NCBI GenBank assembly: GCA_963792075.1
Contig: CAWBUW010000012.1
Location: 1,984,001 to 2,048,000, forward strand
DNA length: 64,000 bases
Origin: CAWBUW01 sp963792075
Lineage (GTDB): Bacteria > Chloroflexota > Anaerolineae > Anaerolineales > UBA4823
Reading direction: 5' to 3'
Position numbers and translations under genes: made by a program. Positions 35,106-43,766 of the stretch are shown piece by piece (positions within the stretch are counted from its first letter, which is position 1; every line of letters begins with the position of its first letter). The notes beneath the pieces were generated by a model. The model searched no databases. It worked only from the letters and a program-made list of their open reading frames with translations, and was not told the DNA's origin.

Positions 35106-35552
35106 ATGACGACGAAACTTGAATTGGAAAGTGCATTGAAAGATGCGATGCGTGCCGGCGACGATGTGCGCAAGAGCACGCTGCGCATGGTGCTTTCGGC
35201 AATCCGCCTGGCGGAAGTTGAAAAGGGGAAGCCGCTGGACGAGCAGGGATTGCTGGGAGTGCTGCATAAGGAAGTGAAATCCCGGCGTGAGTCAATCGCA
35301 GACGCACAACGAGCTAACCGGCCTGACTTGATCCAGGCTGCTGAGGCTGAAATTGCGGTATTGGAAGGCTTTTTGCCCAAAGCAATGCCTGCGGAAGAGT
35401 TAGATGTCATGGTGCGCCAGGCGATCGCGGAAACCGGGGCAACCACCCTGCGCGAGATGGGGCAAGTGATGAAATTGCTCCTGCCCCAATTGCAAGGCCG
35501 GGTGACTGGCGATCAGGCCAGCCAGGCCGTGCGTAAGTTGTTAGGAGGATAA
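35106..35552 (+). CDS. yqeY: GatB/YqeY-domain protein
   Basis: 148 residues, all helical. LELESALKDAMRAGDDVRKSTLRMVLSAIR and the YqeY helix-hairpin end (GRVTGDQASQAVRKLL) match the tRNA-amidotransferase-related YqeY family. It may bind tRNA, but the exact role is unknown. It starts four bases after the HIT gene and is followed by the HD-domain gene, an order shared with rpsU-yqeY-phoH clusters, although rpsU and phoH are absent here. Confidence 0.88.
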   Translation: MTTKLELESALKDAMRAGDDVRKSTLRMVLSAIRLAEVEKGKPLDEQGLLGVLHKEVKSRRESIADAQRANRPDLIQAAEAEIAVLEGFLPKAMPAEELDVMVRQAIAETGATTLREMGQVMKLLLPQLQGRVTGDQASQAVRKLLGG

Positions 35553-35602
35553 CCTCGCTGCGCAGCTAACCGGGGGAGGGAAGCCCGCAGCAGTTATTTG
35601 CC

Positions 35603-37789
35603 ATGATTGTACGGAGTTTAGACCGGCCCGCCAGCAAGGCGATATTCCTGGGAATCTTGACGATTTTCGGGATCAGCCTGGTATTCCTGGCGATCCTGGC
35701 GCCGGAGCTGAGCAGCTTCACTGAGGATAGCCTAAAAGAAGGAGATGTGGCCGCGCAAGATATGCGCGCACCTTACGCGCTGGTGTATGAGAGCGATGTG
35801 TTGACTGAACGGCAGCGCATCCTGGCAGAGAATGCGGTGTCGCCCATTTTCTCTGCGGTGGATACGACCGTGGCCCGACAGCAATTGGAACAACTGCGAG
35901 TGGCTTTAGCTTTCATCACGAGTGTGCGCTCCGACCGGTACGCCACCGTCGAGCAAAAACTGGTGGATCTGGCGGCGCTGCAAAATGTGCGCATCTCGTA
36001 CGATACGGCAGAGCGCCTGCTGCTGCTCAGCGATGGTCGCTGGCAAGCCGTGCAACAGGAGGCAATCCTGACGCTGGAACGGGTGATGCGGGATACAATC
36101 CATGATGACCGCCTGGAAGAAGCTCGGCGGAGGGTGCCCGCCGCGGTCAGCCTGGCGCTGCCGGAGGAACAGGCGAGTATCGTGGCAGAGCTGGTGGCAG
36201 CGTTTGTTGCGCCGAACAGCTTTTATAACAGTGAACTGACCCAGGGCGCGCAGCAGCAAGCGCGGCTGGCGGTAGAGCCGGTCCAACGGTCGTTTGCTGC
36301 CGGTGAGATCATCCTTTCGCGCGGCCGGGTGGTTACAGCAACGGATGTCGAGGCGCTGCAGCAGTTTGGCCTGGCTCGGCCACAGCGGCAATGGGAGAAA
36401 GTGATCAGTGCTGCGCTGCTGGCGGTGCTGGTCTTCATGTTCTTTGCGGTTTACCTGCGGCGCAGCCCACGTTTGCTGCAAAGCCGCCGGGCTGCTGTGA
36501 CCTTTATTGCCATGTTTGGGATTTTTTTAATCGGCGCCCGGCTGCTGCTTCCAGGGCATACTGTGCTGCCCTATCTCTATCCTACCGCTGCATTTGGCCT
36601 GACTGTGGCAGCAGTCTACACCCCGGAGCTGGCGATGGTTTCGATCATCCCGCTTGCATTACTGATCGCTTACGGGCTGCCCAACGCCCTGGACTTGACT
36701 CTGTACACTGTGTTGAGCAGCTTTTTTGGTGTACTGGCGCTGCGGCCAGCGCAGCGACTGCTTTCCTACCTTTGGTCTGGGTTGGTGGTGGCGGTTTCCG
36801 GGATGGTGACGGTGGTGCTATACCGGCTGACGCAGCCGGAAACTGACTGGGTGGGACTGCTGACATTGGCAGCCGCGGCGATGTTGTATGGGTTAGCCTC
36901 AGCAGGCCTGAGCGTGGTGTTACAGTATTTCACCGCCCAGGCAGTGCGCAAGACTACCCCCTTGCAGTTAATTGAATTGTCGAGACCCGATCACCCGCTG
37001 CTGCAGTTGATCCTGCGCGCCGCGCCGGGGACTTACCAGCACAGTCTGCAGGTAGCCAACCTGGCTGAGCAGGCTGCGGAGCAGATTAACGCCGATGGCC
37101 TGCTGGTGCGCGTGGGGGCGCTCTACCACGATGCGGGCAAAGCGCTAAACCCATTTTATTTTATCGAGAACCAGTTGCCTGGCAACCTGAATCCACATGA
37201 TGAGCTGGACCCTGCGATCAGCGCGGCGACGATCATCCAGCATGTCCCCGGTGGGCTCAAGTTAGCGCAGCAGTATCATTTACCGCGGCGGGTCCAGGAT
37301 TTTATCAGTGAGCATCATGGCACGATGCTCACCTATTACCAGTTTACACAGGCGGTGCAGGCCGTGGGTGGAGATGCCAGCCTGATTGATGAAGCAGCTT
37401 TTCATTATCCCGGTCCATGCCCGCAGTCACGCGAGACAGCCTTGCTGATGCTGGCAGACGGTTGTGAAGCACGGGTAAGGGCGGAGCGTCCCAAAGACGA
37501 GGTCGCATTGCGGGCTATTATCCGCGATGTGATCGAGATGCGGACCAAGACCGGGCAGTTGGATCAAACCAGTATGACGCTGCGCGACCTGAAAGCGGTA
37601 GCGGAATCATTCGTGGCCACGCTGCGAGGGGTATACCATCCGCGCCTCGAATATCCCAGGCTGGCTGGGGAAACCTCGCCTCTGGCTCCAACCGTACCTA
37701 CCGGCAAGGCTATAGAAGATAACCCTGCCTCGAGTCAGCCTGAACTTAAAGAGCGCGACGAGACCGAAGTCCGTAGGATGATGCAATGA
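35603..37789 (+). CDS. 7TM-HD phosphohydrolase, PgpH-like cyclic di-AMP phosphodiesterase
   Basis: 728 residues. One N-terminal span precedes an extracellular 7TMR-HDED domain (about 40-260), then about seven membrane spans (265-455) and a cytosolic HD domain with HSLQVANLAE and ALYHDAGK (about 490-515). Family members such as Listeria PgpH hydrolyse cyclic di-AMP. The last four bases overlap ybeY. It is part of the conserved pgpH-ybeY-dgkA block. It has a Pro/Glu-rich C-terminal tail. Confidence 0.88.
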   Translation: MIVRSLDRPASKAIFLGILTIFGISLVFLAILAPELSSFTEDSLKEGDVAAQDMRAPYALVYESDVLTERQRILAENAVSPIFSAVDTTVARQQLEQLRVALAFITSVRSDRYATVEQKLVDLAALQNVRISYDTAERLLLLSDGRWQAVQQEAILTLERVMRDTIHDDRLEEARRRVPAAVSLALPEEQASIVAELVAAFVAPNSFYNSELTQGAQQQARLAVEPVQRSFAAGEIILSRGRVVTATDVEALQQFGLARPQRQWEKVISAALLAVLVFMFFAVYLRRSPRLLQSRRAAVTFIAMFGIFLIGARLLLPGHTVLPYLYPTAAFGLTVAAVYTPELAMVSIIPLALLIAYGLPNALDLTLYTVLSSFFGVLALRPAQRLLSYLWSGLVVAVSGMVTVVLYRLTQPETDWVGLLTLAAAAMLYGLASAGLSVVLQYFTAQAVRKTTPLQLIELSRPDHPLLQLILRAAPGTYQHSLQVANLAEQAAEQINADGLLVRVGALYHDAGKALNPFYFIENQLPGNLNPHDELDPAISAATIIQHVPGGLKLAQQYHLPRRVQDFISEHHGTMLTYYQFTQAVQAVGGDASLIDEAAFHYPGPCPQSRETALLMLADGCEARVRAERPKDEVALRAIIRDVIEMRTKTGQLDQTSMTLRDLKAVAESFVATLRGVYHPRLEYPRLAGETSPLAPTVPTGKAIEDNPASSQPELKERDETEVRRMMQ

Positions 37790-38223
37790 TATTTGTCCGG
37801 ATCGAAGATAAAGTGGGCGACTGCCCGGTGCATGCGGAGCTGATCGAGCGGGCTGCACTGGCTGTGCTGGAACAGCAGACAGCCGGAGAGGGCGACCTGA
37901 CGGTGGTGCTGACGGATGACGCACAGCTCCAAGCGTTGAACCAAGAGTATCTGGGGATAGATGCACCTACAGACGTACTTTCTTTTCCTGCGGACTTTGT
38001 TGACCCCGACTCTGAAACGCGATATTTCGGCGATATCTTGATCTCGATCCCGCGTGCCCAGGCGCAGGCGGATGAGGCCGGCCAGCCAATACGTGATGAG
38101 ATTCTATTGCTGGTGGTGCATGGTGTATTGCATTTGCTGGGACACGATCATGCGGGGGAAGAGGAGAAGCAGCGTATGTGGGCAGCACAGGATGAAATCC
38201 TGCGCGGTTTGCGTGAAGGTTAA
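37786..38223 (+). CDS. ybeY: Endoribonuclease YbeY
   Basis: 145 residues. The zinc site HGVLHLLGHDH lies near residue 107, and NQEYLGIDAPTDVLSF is the family signature. It takes part in 16S rRNA 3'-end maturation and ribosome quality control. The start overlaps the stop of the PgpH-like gene, so translation is coupled. Confidence 0.95.
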   Translation: MIFVRIEDKVGDCPVHAELIERAALAVLEQQTAGEGDLTVVLTDDAQLQALNQEYLGIDAPTDVLSFPADFVDPDSETRYFGDILISIPRAQAQADEAGQPIRDEILLLVVHGVLHLLGHDHAGEEEKQRMWAAQDEILRGLREG

Positions 38224-38235
38224 CTGAAAACGGTT

Positions 38236-38631
38236 ATGCGAGAGTTTATGGCTTCGCGCTTGCGCTCGTTCCGATATGCCTTTGCCGGTTGGTGGTATGT
38301 GCTGCGGACACAGCGGAACACCTGGATCCATGCCACAGTCAGCATCTGTGTGGTGCTGTTGAGCCTGTGGCTTGGGCTGCGGCCTCTGGAATGGGCGGTC
38401 GTCTTCATCGCCATTACGCTGGTTTGGACCGCTGAGTTCTTGAATACGGCCCTGGAAGTGGTGGTGGACCTGGCCAGCCCAGAGCAGCATCCGCTGGCGA
38501 AGGTGGGAAAGGATGTGGGCGCGGCGGCGGTACTGCTGGCTGCGCTGGCCTCGGTGCTCATCGGTTTACTGGTATTGGGCCCACCGCTGTGGGGTCGGAT
38601 CATCTTGTTGGTCTATGGAGGGCAGAAATGA
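38236..38631 (+). CDS. dgkA: Diacylglycerol/undecaprenol kinase
   Basis: 131 residues with three membrane spans. The EFLNTALEVVVDLAS and HPLAKVGKDVGAAAVLL motifs carry the catalytic Glu and metal ligands of the DgkA family. Most non-proteobacterial members phosphorylate undecaprenol for cell-wall lipid recycling; the substrate here is not proven. It starts 12 bases after ybeY, and its stop overlaps the next start (ATGA). Confidence 0.9.
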   Translation: MREFMASRLRSFRYAFAGWWYVLRTQRNTWIHATVSICVVLLSLWLGLRPLEWAVVFIAITLVWTAEFLNTALEVVVDLASPEQHPLAKVGKDVGAAAVLLAALASVLIGLLVLGPPLWGRIILLVYGGQK

Positions 38632-39467
38632 CTTTTGCTTTTGGAACCGTTGGCGCGCCTATATCAACGCCCAAGAAACCGGGCGGGAGCGTGGGGGCAA
38701 TACTGCGCCTGGCCGAGCTGGAGCTTTACGCGCTGGAGTTAGGATGGGTGCGGGCGGTGAAAGTGAGCGAGGAAACTTGTGCCGCCATCCGCCAGACAGC
38801 GCAGGAGCAGGGCATGGCAGTGAGCGTGCACGCCCCCTATTTTATCAACTTGAATGCGGACGACGAAGAATGGCCCAAGTCGCGGCAGCGTTTGATGAAT
38901 GCAGCGCACTTTGGCAACCTGGCAGGGGCCACGGATATTGTCTTTCACCCCGGTTCCTATTTTGAGCAGCCGCCGGTAGATGTATTAAAGGTAGCAGTTC
39001 CGCGGCTACAGGGCTGCGTGGACGAATTGCGCTCCGCAGGTAACCCGGTGGTGCTCCGCCCAGAGACAATGGGAAAACCGGCTATGCTGGGATCACTGGA
39101 AGACTGTCTGGCGTTGAGCCAGGCCATCCAGGGGGTGGCGCCATGTGTGGATTTTGCCCATCTGCATGCACGTGCGGGGAACGGCTCTATGAATTCATAT
39201 GACGAATGGAATCGGGTCCTGGATGCTTATGCTCAGGCGCTGGGCGATACGGGCCTGAAGCGGATGCACATCCACCTGTCAGGGATCGAGTACGGCCCTA
39301 AAGGCGAGAAGGAACATTTGAAGCTGGCCGAATCGGACCTGGATTTGAAAGCGCTGTTCCGGGCACTGCGCCACTTCGGCTGTGGTGGGCGGATATTGTG
39401 CGAGAGCCCGGCGATGGAAGATGACGCCCTGTATATGCGCCAGATATATTTTCAGGGATCTGGCTAA
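38628..39467 (+). CDS. Endonuclease IV-like TIM-barrel protein
   Basis: 279 residues from the ATG at 38628, preceded by GGAGG and overlapping the dgkA stop. It has the xylose-isomerase-like barrel of the AP endonuclease 2 family: SVHAPYFINLNA, IVFHPGSYF, LRPETMGKPAMLGSLEDCL, VDFAHLHAR and HIHLSGIEYG, with the His/Glu/Asp metal ligands of deoxyribonuclease IV (Nfo). It probably cleaves DNA at abasic sites. It is shorter in the C-terminal region than some Nfo proteins, so a related sugar-isomerase-like role is possible. Confidence 0.8.
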   Translation: MTFAFGTVGAPISTPKKPGGSVGAILRLAELELYALELGWVRAVKVSEETCAAIRQTAQEQGMAVSVHAPYFINLNADDEEWPKSRQRLMNAAHFGNLAGATDIVFHPGSYFEQPPVDVLKVAVPRLQGCVDELRSAGNPVVLRPETMGKPAMLGSLEDCLALSQAIQGVAPCVDFAHLHARAGNGSMNSYDEWNRVLDAYAQALGDTGLKRMHIHLSGIEYGPKGEKEHLKLAESDLDLKALFRALRHFGCGGRILCESPAMEDDALYMRQIYFQGSG

Positions 39468-39600
39468 AAAAGATGGGGCTGTCCAAAAAGAAACAAAGGA
39501 AGAAATTAATACGTACCTGTGGGGGTGGTGCAAAGCACCACCCCCACAGGTACGTATATTTTTCCTTGTTTTCGTCTTTTTGGACAGCCCGATCTTTTTT
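39466..39600. terminator. Giant 135-base hairpin filling a convergent gap
   Basis: Nested arms from outside in: AAAAAAGAT, then GGGCTGTCCAAAAAG, an imperfect A-rich stretch, and a perfect 23-base core (39509-39531 with 39535-39557) closed by an AAA loop. The outer A/T tracts give a T-run after the hairpin on both strands. It starts inside the stop codon of the forward gene and ends at the base before the stop codon of the reverse gene. It probably acts as a terminator for both. Confidence 0.8.
39563..39590. repeat. Dispersed repeat copy within the hairpin right arm
   Basis: Identical over 24 bases to 469-492. The left arm (39476-39503) is an imperfect inverted copy, so the palindromic core 39509-39557 looks framed by two inverted copies of this repeat. 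Confidence 0.6.
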
Positions 39601-40341
39601 TTACTTGATCTGAGTAAAGTTGATCAAGATCAGATTCTTTTCGCAGGTGTCATAAGTGCTGAAGAAGATCTTATCCGAAAGCGGCAGGTTTGACTGGTCC
39701 AGAAGCTGAATCCAGAGCGTATTGTTGGAAGCGATGGGTTTATCAGAGATGACGAACTCAAAGCCGCCTTTACCGTATTCTGGGGCGGTGCCGGTCATGC
39801 TCAAGCGTGTATCCAGAAGCTGGCCGTTAAACTCGCCGCCAAGTTGGATGAACAGACCCACGACCGGGGCTCCATTGAGCGAGACAGCCTGTCCGGCGAC
39901 GCCGGCCCAATTGCAACCTGCGTCTGTGCGGATGATATTGGGAATAGCCTGTGGGGAACCCTGTTGCAATTTGAAGTTGAATACAGGGGTAACCTCAGGC
40001 GTAGGGCTTTGCCTGGAAAAAGTTGTTGGCAAAGGCTCCAGCGTGGAGGTAGGGCGCAGTGTAGGTTGGGCAGTTGGCGGCTCGGTGGGAGCAGGCGTCC
40101 AGGTCGGAGCCAGAGTGTACAGCGGGGTGGGGGTAAACTCGGGTGTTGCAAAAGTTGGCAGCGCTGTGGGTGGTGGGAAAGGGTTGATCCCCGCGTAGGG
40201 ATTGATGAAGATCACCAGGAAGACCAGACCCAGGATAACGGTCAGGCCTAGCACCACCAGGGTCAGGACGTTCCAGGTAAGTTCCCTTCGGTCTATGGGT
40301 GAAGGGGCGGGCTTGGCATCTTTGAAATCAAAAGCATCCAT
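39601..40341 (-). CDS. Membrane-anchored protein with Pro/Thr-rich stalk
   Basis: 246 residues. A short cytosolic N-terminus, one span (about 24-48), a Pro/Thr-rich stalk of about 70 residues and a C-terminal beta-sandwich domain of about 110 residues (GCNWAGVAGQAVSLNGAPVVG, FSTYDTCEKNLILINF). The stalk and outside domain suggest display at the surface. No family recognised. Its stop codon directly abuts the giant hairpin. It shares its strand with the PpiC-like lipoprotein upstream. Confidence 0.6.
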   Translation of the reverse strand: MDAFDFKDAKPAPSPIDRRELTWNVLTLVVLGLTVILGLVFLVIFINPYAGINPFPPPTALPTFATPEFTPTPLYTLAPTWTPAPTEPPTAQPTLRPTSTLEPLPTTFSRQSPTPEVTPVFNFKLQQGSPQAIPNIIRTDAGCNWAGVAGQAVSLNGAPVVGLFIQLGGEFNGQLLDTRLSMTGTAPEYGKGGFEFVISDKPIASNNTLWIQLLDQSNLPLSDKIFFSTYDTCEKNLILINFTQIK

Positions 40342-40394
40342 TCAGGTTACTCCCGAAAAAGGCTGTCCTGGAGCGCAGCAGACTGCATTTGCCC

Positions 40395-41351
40395 TCAGGG
40401 CACAAAAATTTGGATATTGGCTTTGGCTTTCTGTTCTTGCAGCCAGGTGCTCAAAGCTTGTTGCTGCAAAGCCAGACGGACATCTGGGTCCAACGGGCGA
40501 TCAGTTTCGTGGGCGATCACGAGCAGGAGATGATATCCCAGACGAGTTGTGATCACCTCACTATAAGCATTGGGCTCTAGTTTAAAAGCGGCTTCTTCCA
40601 GAGCAGGCTCAAACAAATATCCTCGTGGGAACCAACCAAGATCTCCACCAGCCTTTGGATCGTACTGGAAAGCCAGGGCAGTGAAATCCTGACCGGAGCG
40701 GATCTGCGCCAGAATCTGATTAGCTTGATCTAGATTATATAGCAAAATCTGGCGAGCGTGTACCTGTTCAGCATTGGTGGGGAAAGAGGCCATCACTTGA
40801 TCGCGCATCCAGGCAGTCGCAATGGAACGCGCCAGCGCGGCCTGGAAAGCAGCCAGGTCGTACTGGTTTGCTGTTAGCCAAGCCTGCAGCGCCTGGTCAC
40901 TGCCCAATTGGTCCTTGAGTTTATCCTGGCTGGCCTGCAGCGCATCCTGGCTGAGGCTAAACCCATTTGCATAGGCTGCCTGGGCAAACAGGCGCTGGCC
41001 AATTAATTCATTGAGCACAAAGGCTTGCATATCTGCTTCAGTTGCCAGATTTATGCCAGGAGCAGGGGGTACATCCGGCAGTTCCTGGCGGGCGACCCGG
41101 AAACGTGCCAACTCGGCCTGGTACTCAGCCAGCGTGATGGGTTCATCATTGACCAGCGCGGCTAAGGGTACGGGGGTGGGGGAAGGGGGTGGTGTCGCGG
41201 TGGGGGAAGGCGTTGGCGAGGCCGTGTTTTGTGGGGGAAGGGTTGGGGAGGGAGGCTGGCTGGTTGGCGAGGGAGAAGCGCAGGCGCTGACCAGTAATAC
41301 CAGGGCGAACAGCCCCAGGGATAGAGGGGGAATTGATGTGCGGTGAATCAT
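40395..41351 (-). CDS. Parvulin-type peptidyl-prolyl isomerase lipoprotein (SurA/PrsA-like)
   Basis: 318 residues. Signal peptide with lipobox VSAC (Cys at about 24), a long Pro/Ser/Thr linker, a SurA-N-like helical domain (about 80-200) and a parvulin domain (about 205-300; HARQILLYN, GGDLGWFPRGYL, EVITTRLGYHLLLVI). It helps secreted proteins fold outside the membrane, in the manner of PrsA. It is divergent from plsC, 53 bases apart. Confidence 0.85.
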   Translation of the reverse strand: MIHRTSIPPLSLGLFALVLLVSACASPSPTSQPPSPTLPPQNTASPTPSPTATPPPSPTPVPLAALVNDEPITLAEYQAELARFRVARQELPDVPPAPGINLATEADMQAFVLNELIGQRLFAQAAYANGFSLSQDALQASQDKLKDQLGSDQALQAWLTANQYDLAAFQAALARSIATAWMRDQVMASFPTNAEQVHARQILLYNLDQANQILAQIRSGQDFTALAFQYDPKAGGDLGWFPRGYLFEPALEEAAFKLEPNAYSEVITTRLGYHLLLVIAHETDRPLDPDVRLALQQQALSTWLQEQKAKANIQIFVP

Positions 41352-41392
41352 CCTGGCTGATTATACCTGTTTTCTGTACAAGGGCATGAGGT

Positions 41393-41398
41393 TATAAT
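41393..41398 (+). promoter_or_regulatory. -10 box placing transcription start at the plsC start codon
   Basis: TATAAT ends six bases before the ATG at 41405, and no ribosome-binding sequence lies between them. This is consistent with a leaderless message. Confidence 0.45.
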
Positions 41399-41404
41399 TG
41401 GGCA

Positions 41405-42082
41405 ATGAGACGGAAACTCCTCTATTGGGTTATGAAGTTTTTGCTTTTGGTTCTTACGCGGCGTGACATAAGCGGGCTTGAGAATATACCGGAAAAGGGT
41501 GGCTTTATCCTGTCTCCCAATCACCTTTCCATGCTGGATGCACCGCTGGTATTTGTAAGTATCAAGCGTGAGGATATTACAGCATTGGCAGCTAACAAGC
41601 ATCATAAAAATCGTTTTTTACGCTGGATTATCAACGCAGCGAACGGCATCTGGCTCAACCGCGAGGAAGTTGATCCACAGGCGATCCGGGCGGCGGTAGA
41701 CCATCTGAAGCGGGGCGGTGCATTGGGGATCGCACCCGAGGGAACGCGCTCACGCAGCGGGGTGTTGCAGGAGGGCAAAAGCGGTGTGGCATACCTGGCG
41801 AACAAGGCTGGCGTACCCGTGTATCCCGTGGCAATTTGGGGGACTGAGAAAGGGTTCTATGAGCTGAAGCACCTACGCCGCCCTCTGCTGCATATGCAAG
41901 TGGGGAAACCACTCTATTTCCCAGAAGTTGAGCGCCATGAGCGCGATGCGGCGCTGAAGCGCAATACAGAAGAGCTGATGTGCCAGATCGCAGCGCTGCT
42001 GCCGGAAGAATACCATGGCTTCTATGCCGGGTATCCCAGGGTAAAAGAATTGATCGAACAGAGCCAGATAATTCGAGATTAA
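41405..42082 (+). CDS. plsC: 1-acyl-glycerol-3-phosphate acyltransferase
   Basis: 225 residues. The acyltransferase motifs are present: SPNHLSMLDAP (NHxxxxD catalytic pair, about 40), GIAPEGTRSRSG (about 115) and KAGVPVYPVAIWG. It makes phosphatidic acid in membrane lipid synthesis. One N-terminal hydrophobic stretch anchors it to the membrane. It is a single gene between divergent and convergent neighbours, and a strong hairpin follows its stop codon. Confidence 0.88.
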   Translation: MRRKLLYWVMKFLLLVLTRRDISGLENIPEKGGFILSPNHLSMLDAPLVFVSIKREDITALAANKHHKNRFLRWIINAANGIWLNREEVDPQAIRAAVDHLKRGGALGIAPEGTRSRSGVLQEGKSGVAYLANKAGVPVYPVAIWGTEKGFYELKHLRRPLLHMQVGKPLYFPEVERHERDAALKRNTEELMCQIAALLPEEYHGFYAGYPRVKELIEQSQIIRD

Positions 42083-42085
42083 ATA

Positions 42086-42122
42086 AACCAATGCGCGCCC
42101 CCAAAAGGGGTGCGCATTGGTT
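42086..42122. terminator. Bidirectional terminator between plsC and the surface-protein gene
   Basis: Sixteen-base arms beginning AACCAATGCGC, with one G-T pair, around CAAAA. It lies three bases after the plsC stop and 13 bases before the stop of the convergent gene. Confidence 0.75.
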
Positions 42123-42134
42123 AACCTTTAGGAA

Positions 42135-43766
42135 TTAGCGTTTGATCAGTGGTATATAGACTTTATATTTGGACGTGCCTACCAGGATCGTAGCATCGTT
42201 GAAGGGCCCCTGGTATCCGGCCTTGTCTTTGATGGCCACGCGCCAGTAATAGAGCGTGTCCGCTTTTAGTTTAGCCAGCGGCATGTAATTGACATGGGCG
42301 GTTGTCACTGCGCCAAAGGCCATGTTGGAAAACTTGTCGTCGTACGCCACCTGGAGCACGTAAGAGGCCGCTCCATCCACTGGAGTCCATTCAAACATCG
42401 GCGTCGTAGCGGAAGAGCCGCCGCTAGTAGGCGACAGCAGGGTAGGAGCGGGATACTGCTTGGTAAATTGGGCTGTGCTGCTCCAAGGACCCTGCTTGCC
42501 TTCCCCATCGATCAAAGCCACTCTCCAGTAATAGTCTCCGTCTGGGAAGTTCTTAATCGATGTCCAGCACTGCTGTTCAGTATCGATCGTGTCAAACTTG
42601 GTGGCCGCGTCAAAAGTAGCCACTTTATTGATCTCGACCCGATACTTCCAGGCTGCAAAAGTCATTTGACCGGTCGAGTCTGGCAAGATCAAGGGGTCCC
42701 AGCACAGCGCAGGTGCGTTGGGGAAATAGCTTGGCGGAAGCACAGGCGGTTGTAGACCGGTTGGGGTTGGCAGTGTGAGGGTAAAGGTCTCCGATGCATA
42801 CTGCAGGTTGTTTATGTTCTGATACCGCTGGATGCTTACTTTCCAGTAGTACGAGATGCCATCTTTCAGGGTGATATCCGGGGTGTACTGGTTCTCCGAA
42901 GTCGGGATCGCGTTCTTCAGCGGGCTGCTGAAGTCCGCATATTCAGACAGGGTAAACAAATAGACTGCTGCCCCTTCCACTCGATCCCAGGAGAAGGTGG
43001 GGGTGGCAAAGGAAACAGAAGTTTTTAAATTCGTTGGCACCAGCCCAATGCGTTTGTAACTGCTCCCCTGGCTCCAGACGCCGGTGTAATAGACATTGGC
43101 GACATAGTACCGCGGGCGGACCCGCCAGAAATAAGGCCCGTCTGCAAGGTCAATGCCCCAGGCCCTTTGCGATTGCGTATAGTAGGCGGGTTTCCCTGTA
43201 TACATAGTGCTGGCGCTTGCCTTCAGGGTGGTGAACCCGGCATCTTCGTGGGTTTCGATATAATTTCCACCCCACTCGGACAGCACCGGGTAATCATAGA
43301 AGTAAGGCGGAATACTGGCAAAGCTGCGGGGGTCTGCCGACGTGTTCCCGGTGATCACCGAGTCAGGCGGGTTGCGGACATTCATCCGTTCGGAGGCGCT
43401 GGTGAAATTAGCCAATTGGGCGGGATTGGTGTTGGACGGCACCGTATCGACAGGAGTGGTCCCGTTCAGGCTGACCAGGGCAACGGACATACTACCTGTG
43501 GAGGGGTTCATCCCGATGCTGGTATTCGGCAGTTTGAGCTCGAGATAGCCAGCGATAACGCTTTGCAGCGCGGTGGCAGTGGACGTATTCCAGAGCATAT
43601 TTTTGCCGCTCTCGCCGACGAGCAGCGCTGCGGTCCCTGCCGGGTTGAAGTCCAGGTTGTAGAGGTCGAGCAGGCTGCCGGTGGAAACGCTGGTCCAGAT
43701 GCCGCCGTTCAAGTGCAGCAGCACACCGTTGTTGCCCACAGCCAGGCCTTCCGTGTCACTCACCAT
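42135..43766 (-). CDS. Surface protein segment 5: last propeller blade and Fn3-like units
   Basis: 543 residues as read. The opening GLAVGNNGVLLHLNGGIW is a propeller blade. A domain with SVIAGYLELKLPNTSIGM and then about four Fn3-like units follow (FATPTFSWDRVEGAAVYLF; TPMFEWTPVDGAASYVLQVAYDD). The chain ends SKYKVYIPLIKR. Similar short hydrophobic-plus-basic tails are recurrent at the ends of secreted Chloroflexota proteins as I recall them, and may serve in cell-surface retention. Confidence 0.7.
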   Translation of the reverse strand: MVSDTEGLAVGNNGVLLHLNGGIWTSVSTGSLLDLYNLDFNPAGTAALLVGESGKNMLWNTSTATALQSVIAGYLELKLPNTSIGMNPSTGSMSVALVSLNGTTPVDTVPSNTNPAQLANFTSASERMNVRNPPDSVITGNTSADPRSFASIPPYFYDYPVLSEWGGNYIETHEDAGFTTLKASASTMYTGKPAYYTQSQRAWGIDLADGPYFWRVRPRYYVANVYYTGVWSQGSSYKRIGLVPTNLKTSVSFATPTFSWDRVEGAAVYLFTLSEYADFSSPLKNAIPTSENQYTPDITLKDGISYYWKVSIQRYQNINNLQYASETFTLTLPTPTGLQPPVLPPSYFPNAPALCWDPLILPDSTGQMTFAAWKYRVEINKVATFDAATKFDTIDTEQQCWTSIKNFPDGDYYWRVALIDGEGKQGPWSSTAQFTKQYPAPTLLSPTSGGSSATTPMFEWTPVDGAASYVLQVAYDDKFSNMAFGAVTTAHVNYMPLAKLKADTLYYWRVAIKDKAGYQGPFNDATILVGTSKYKVYIPLIKR

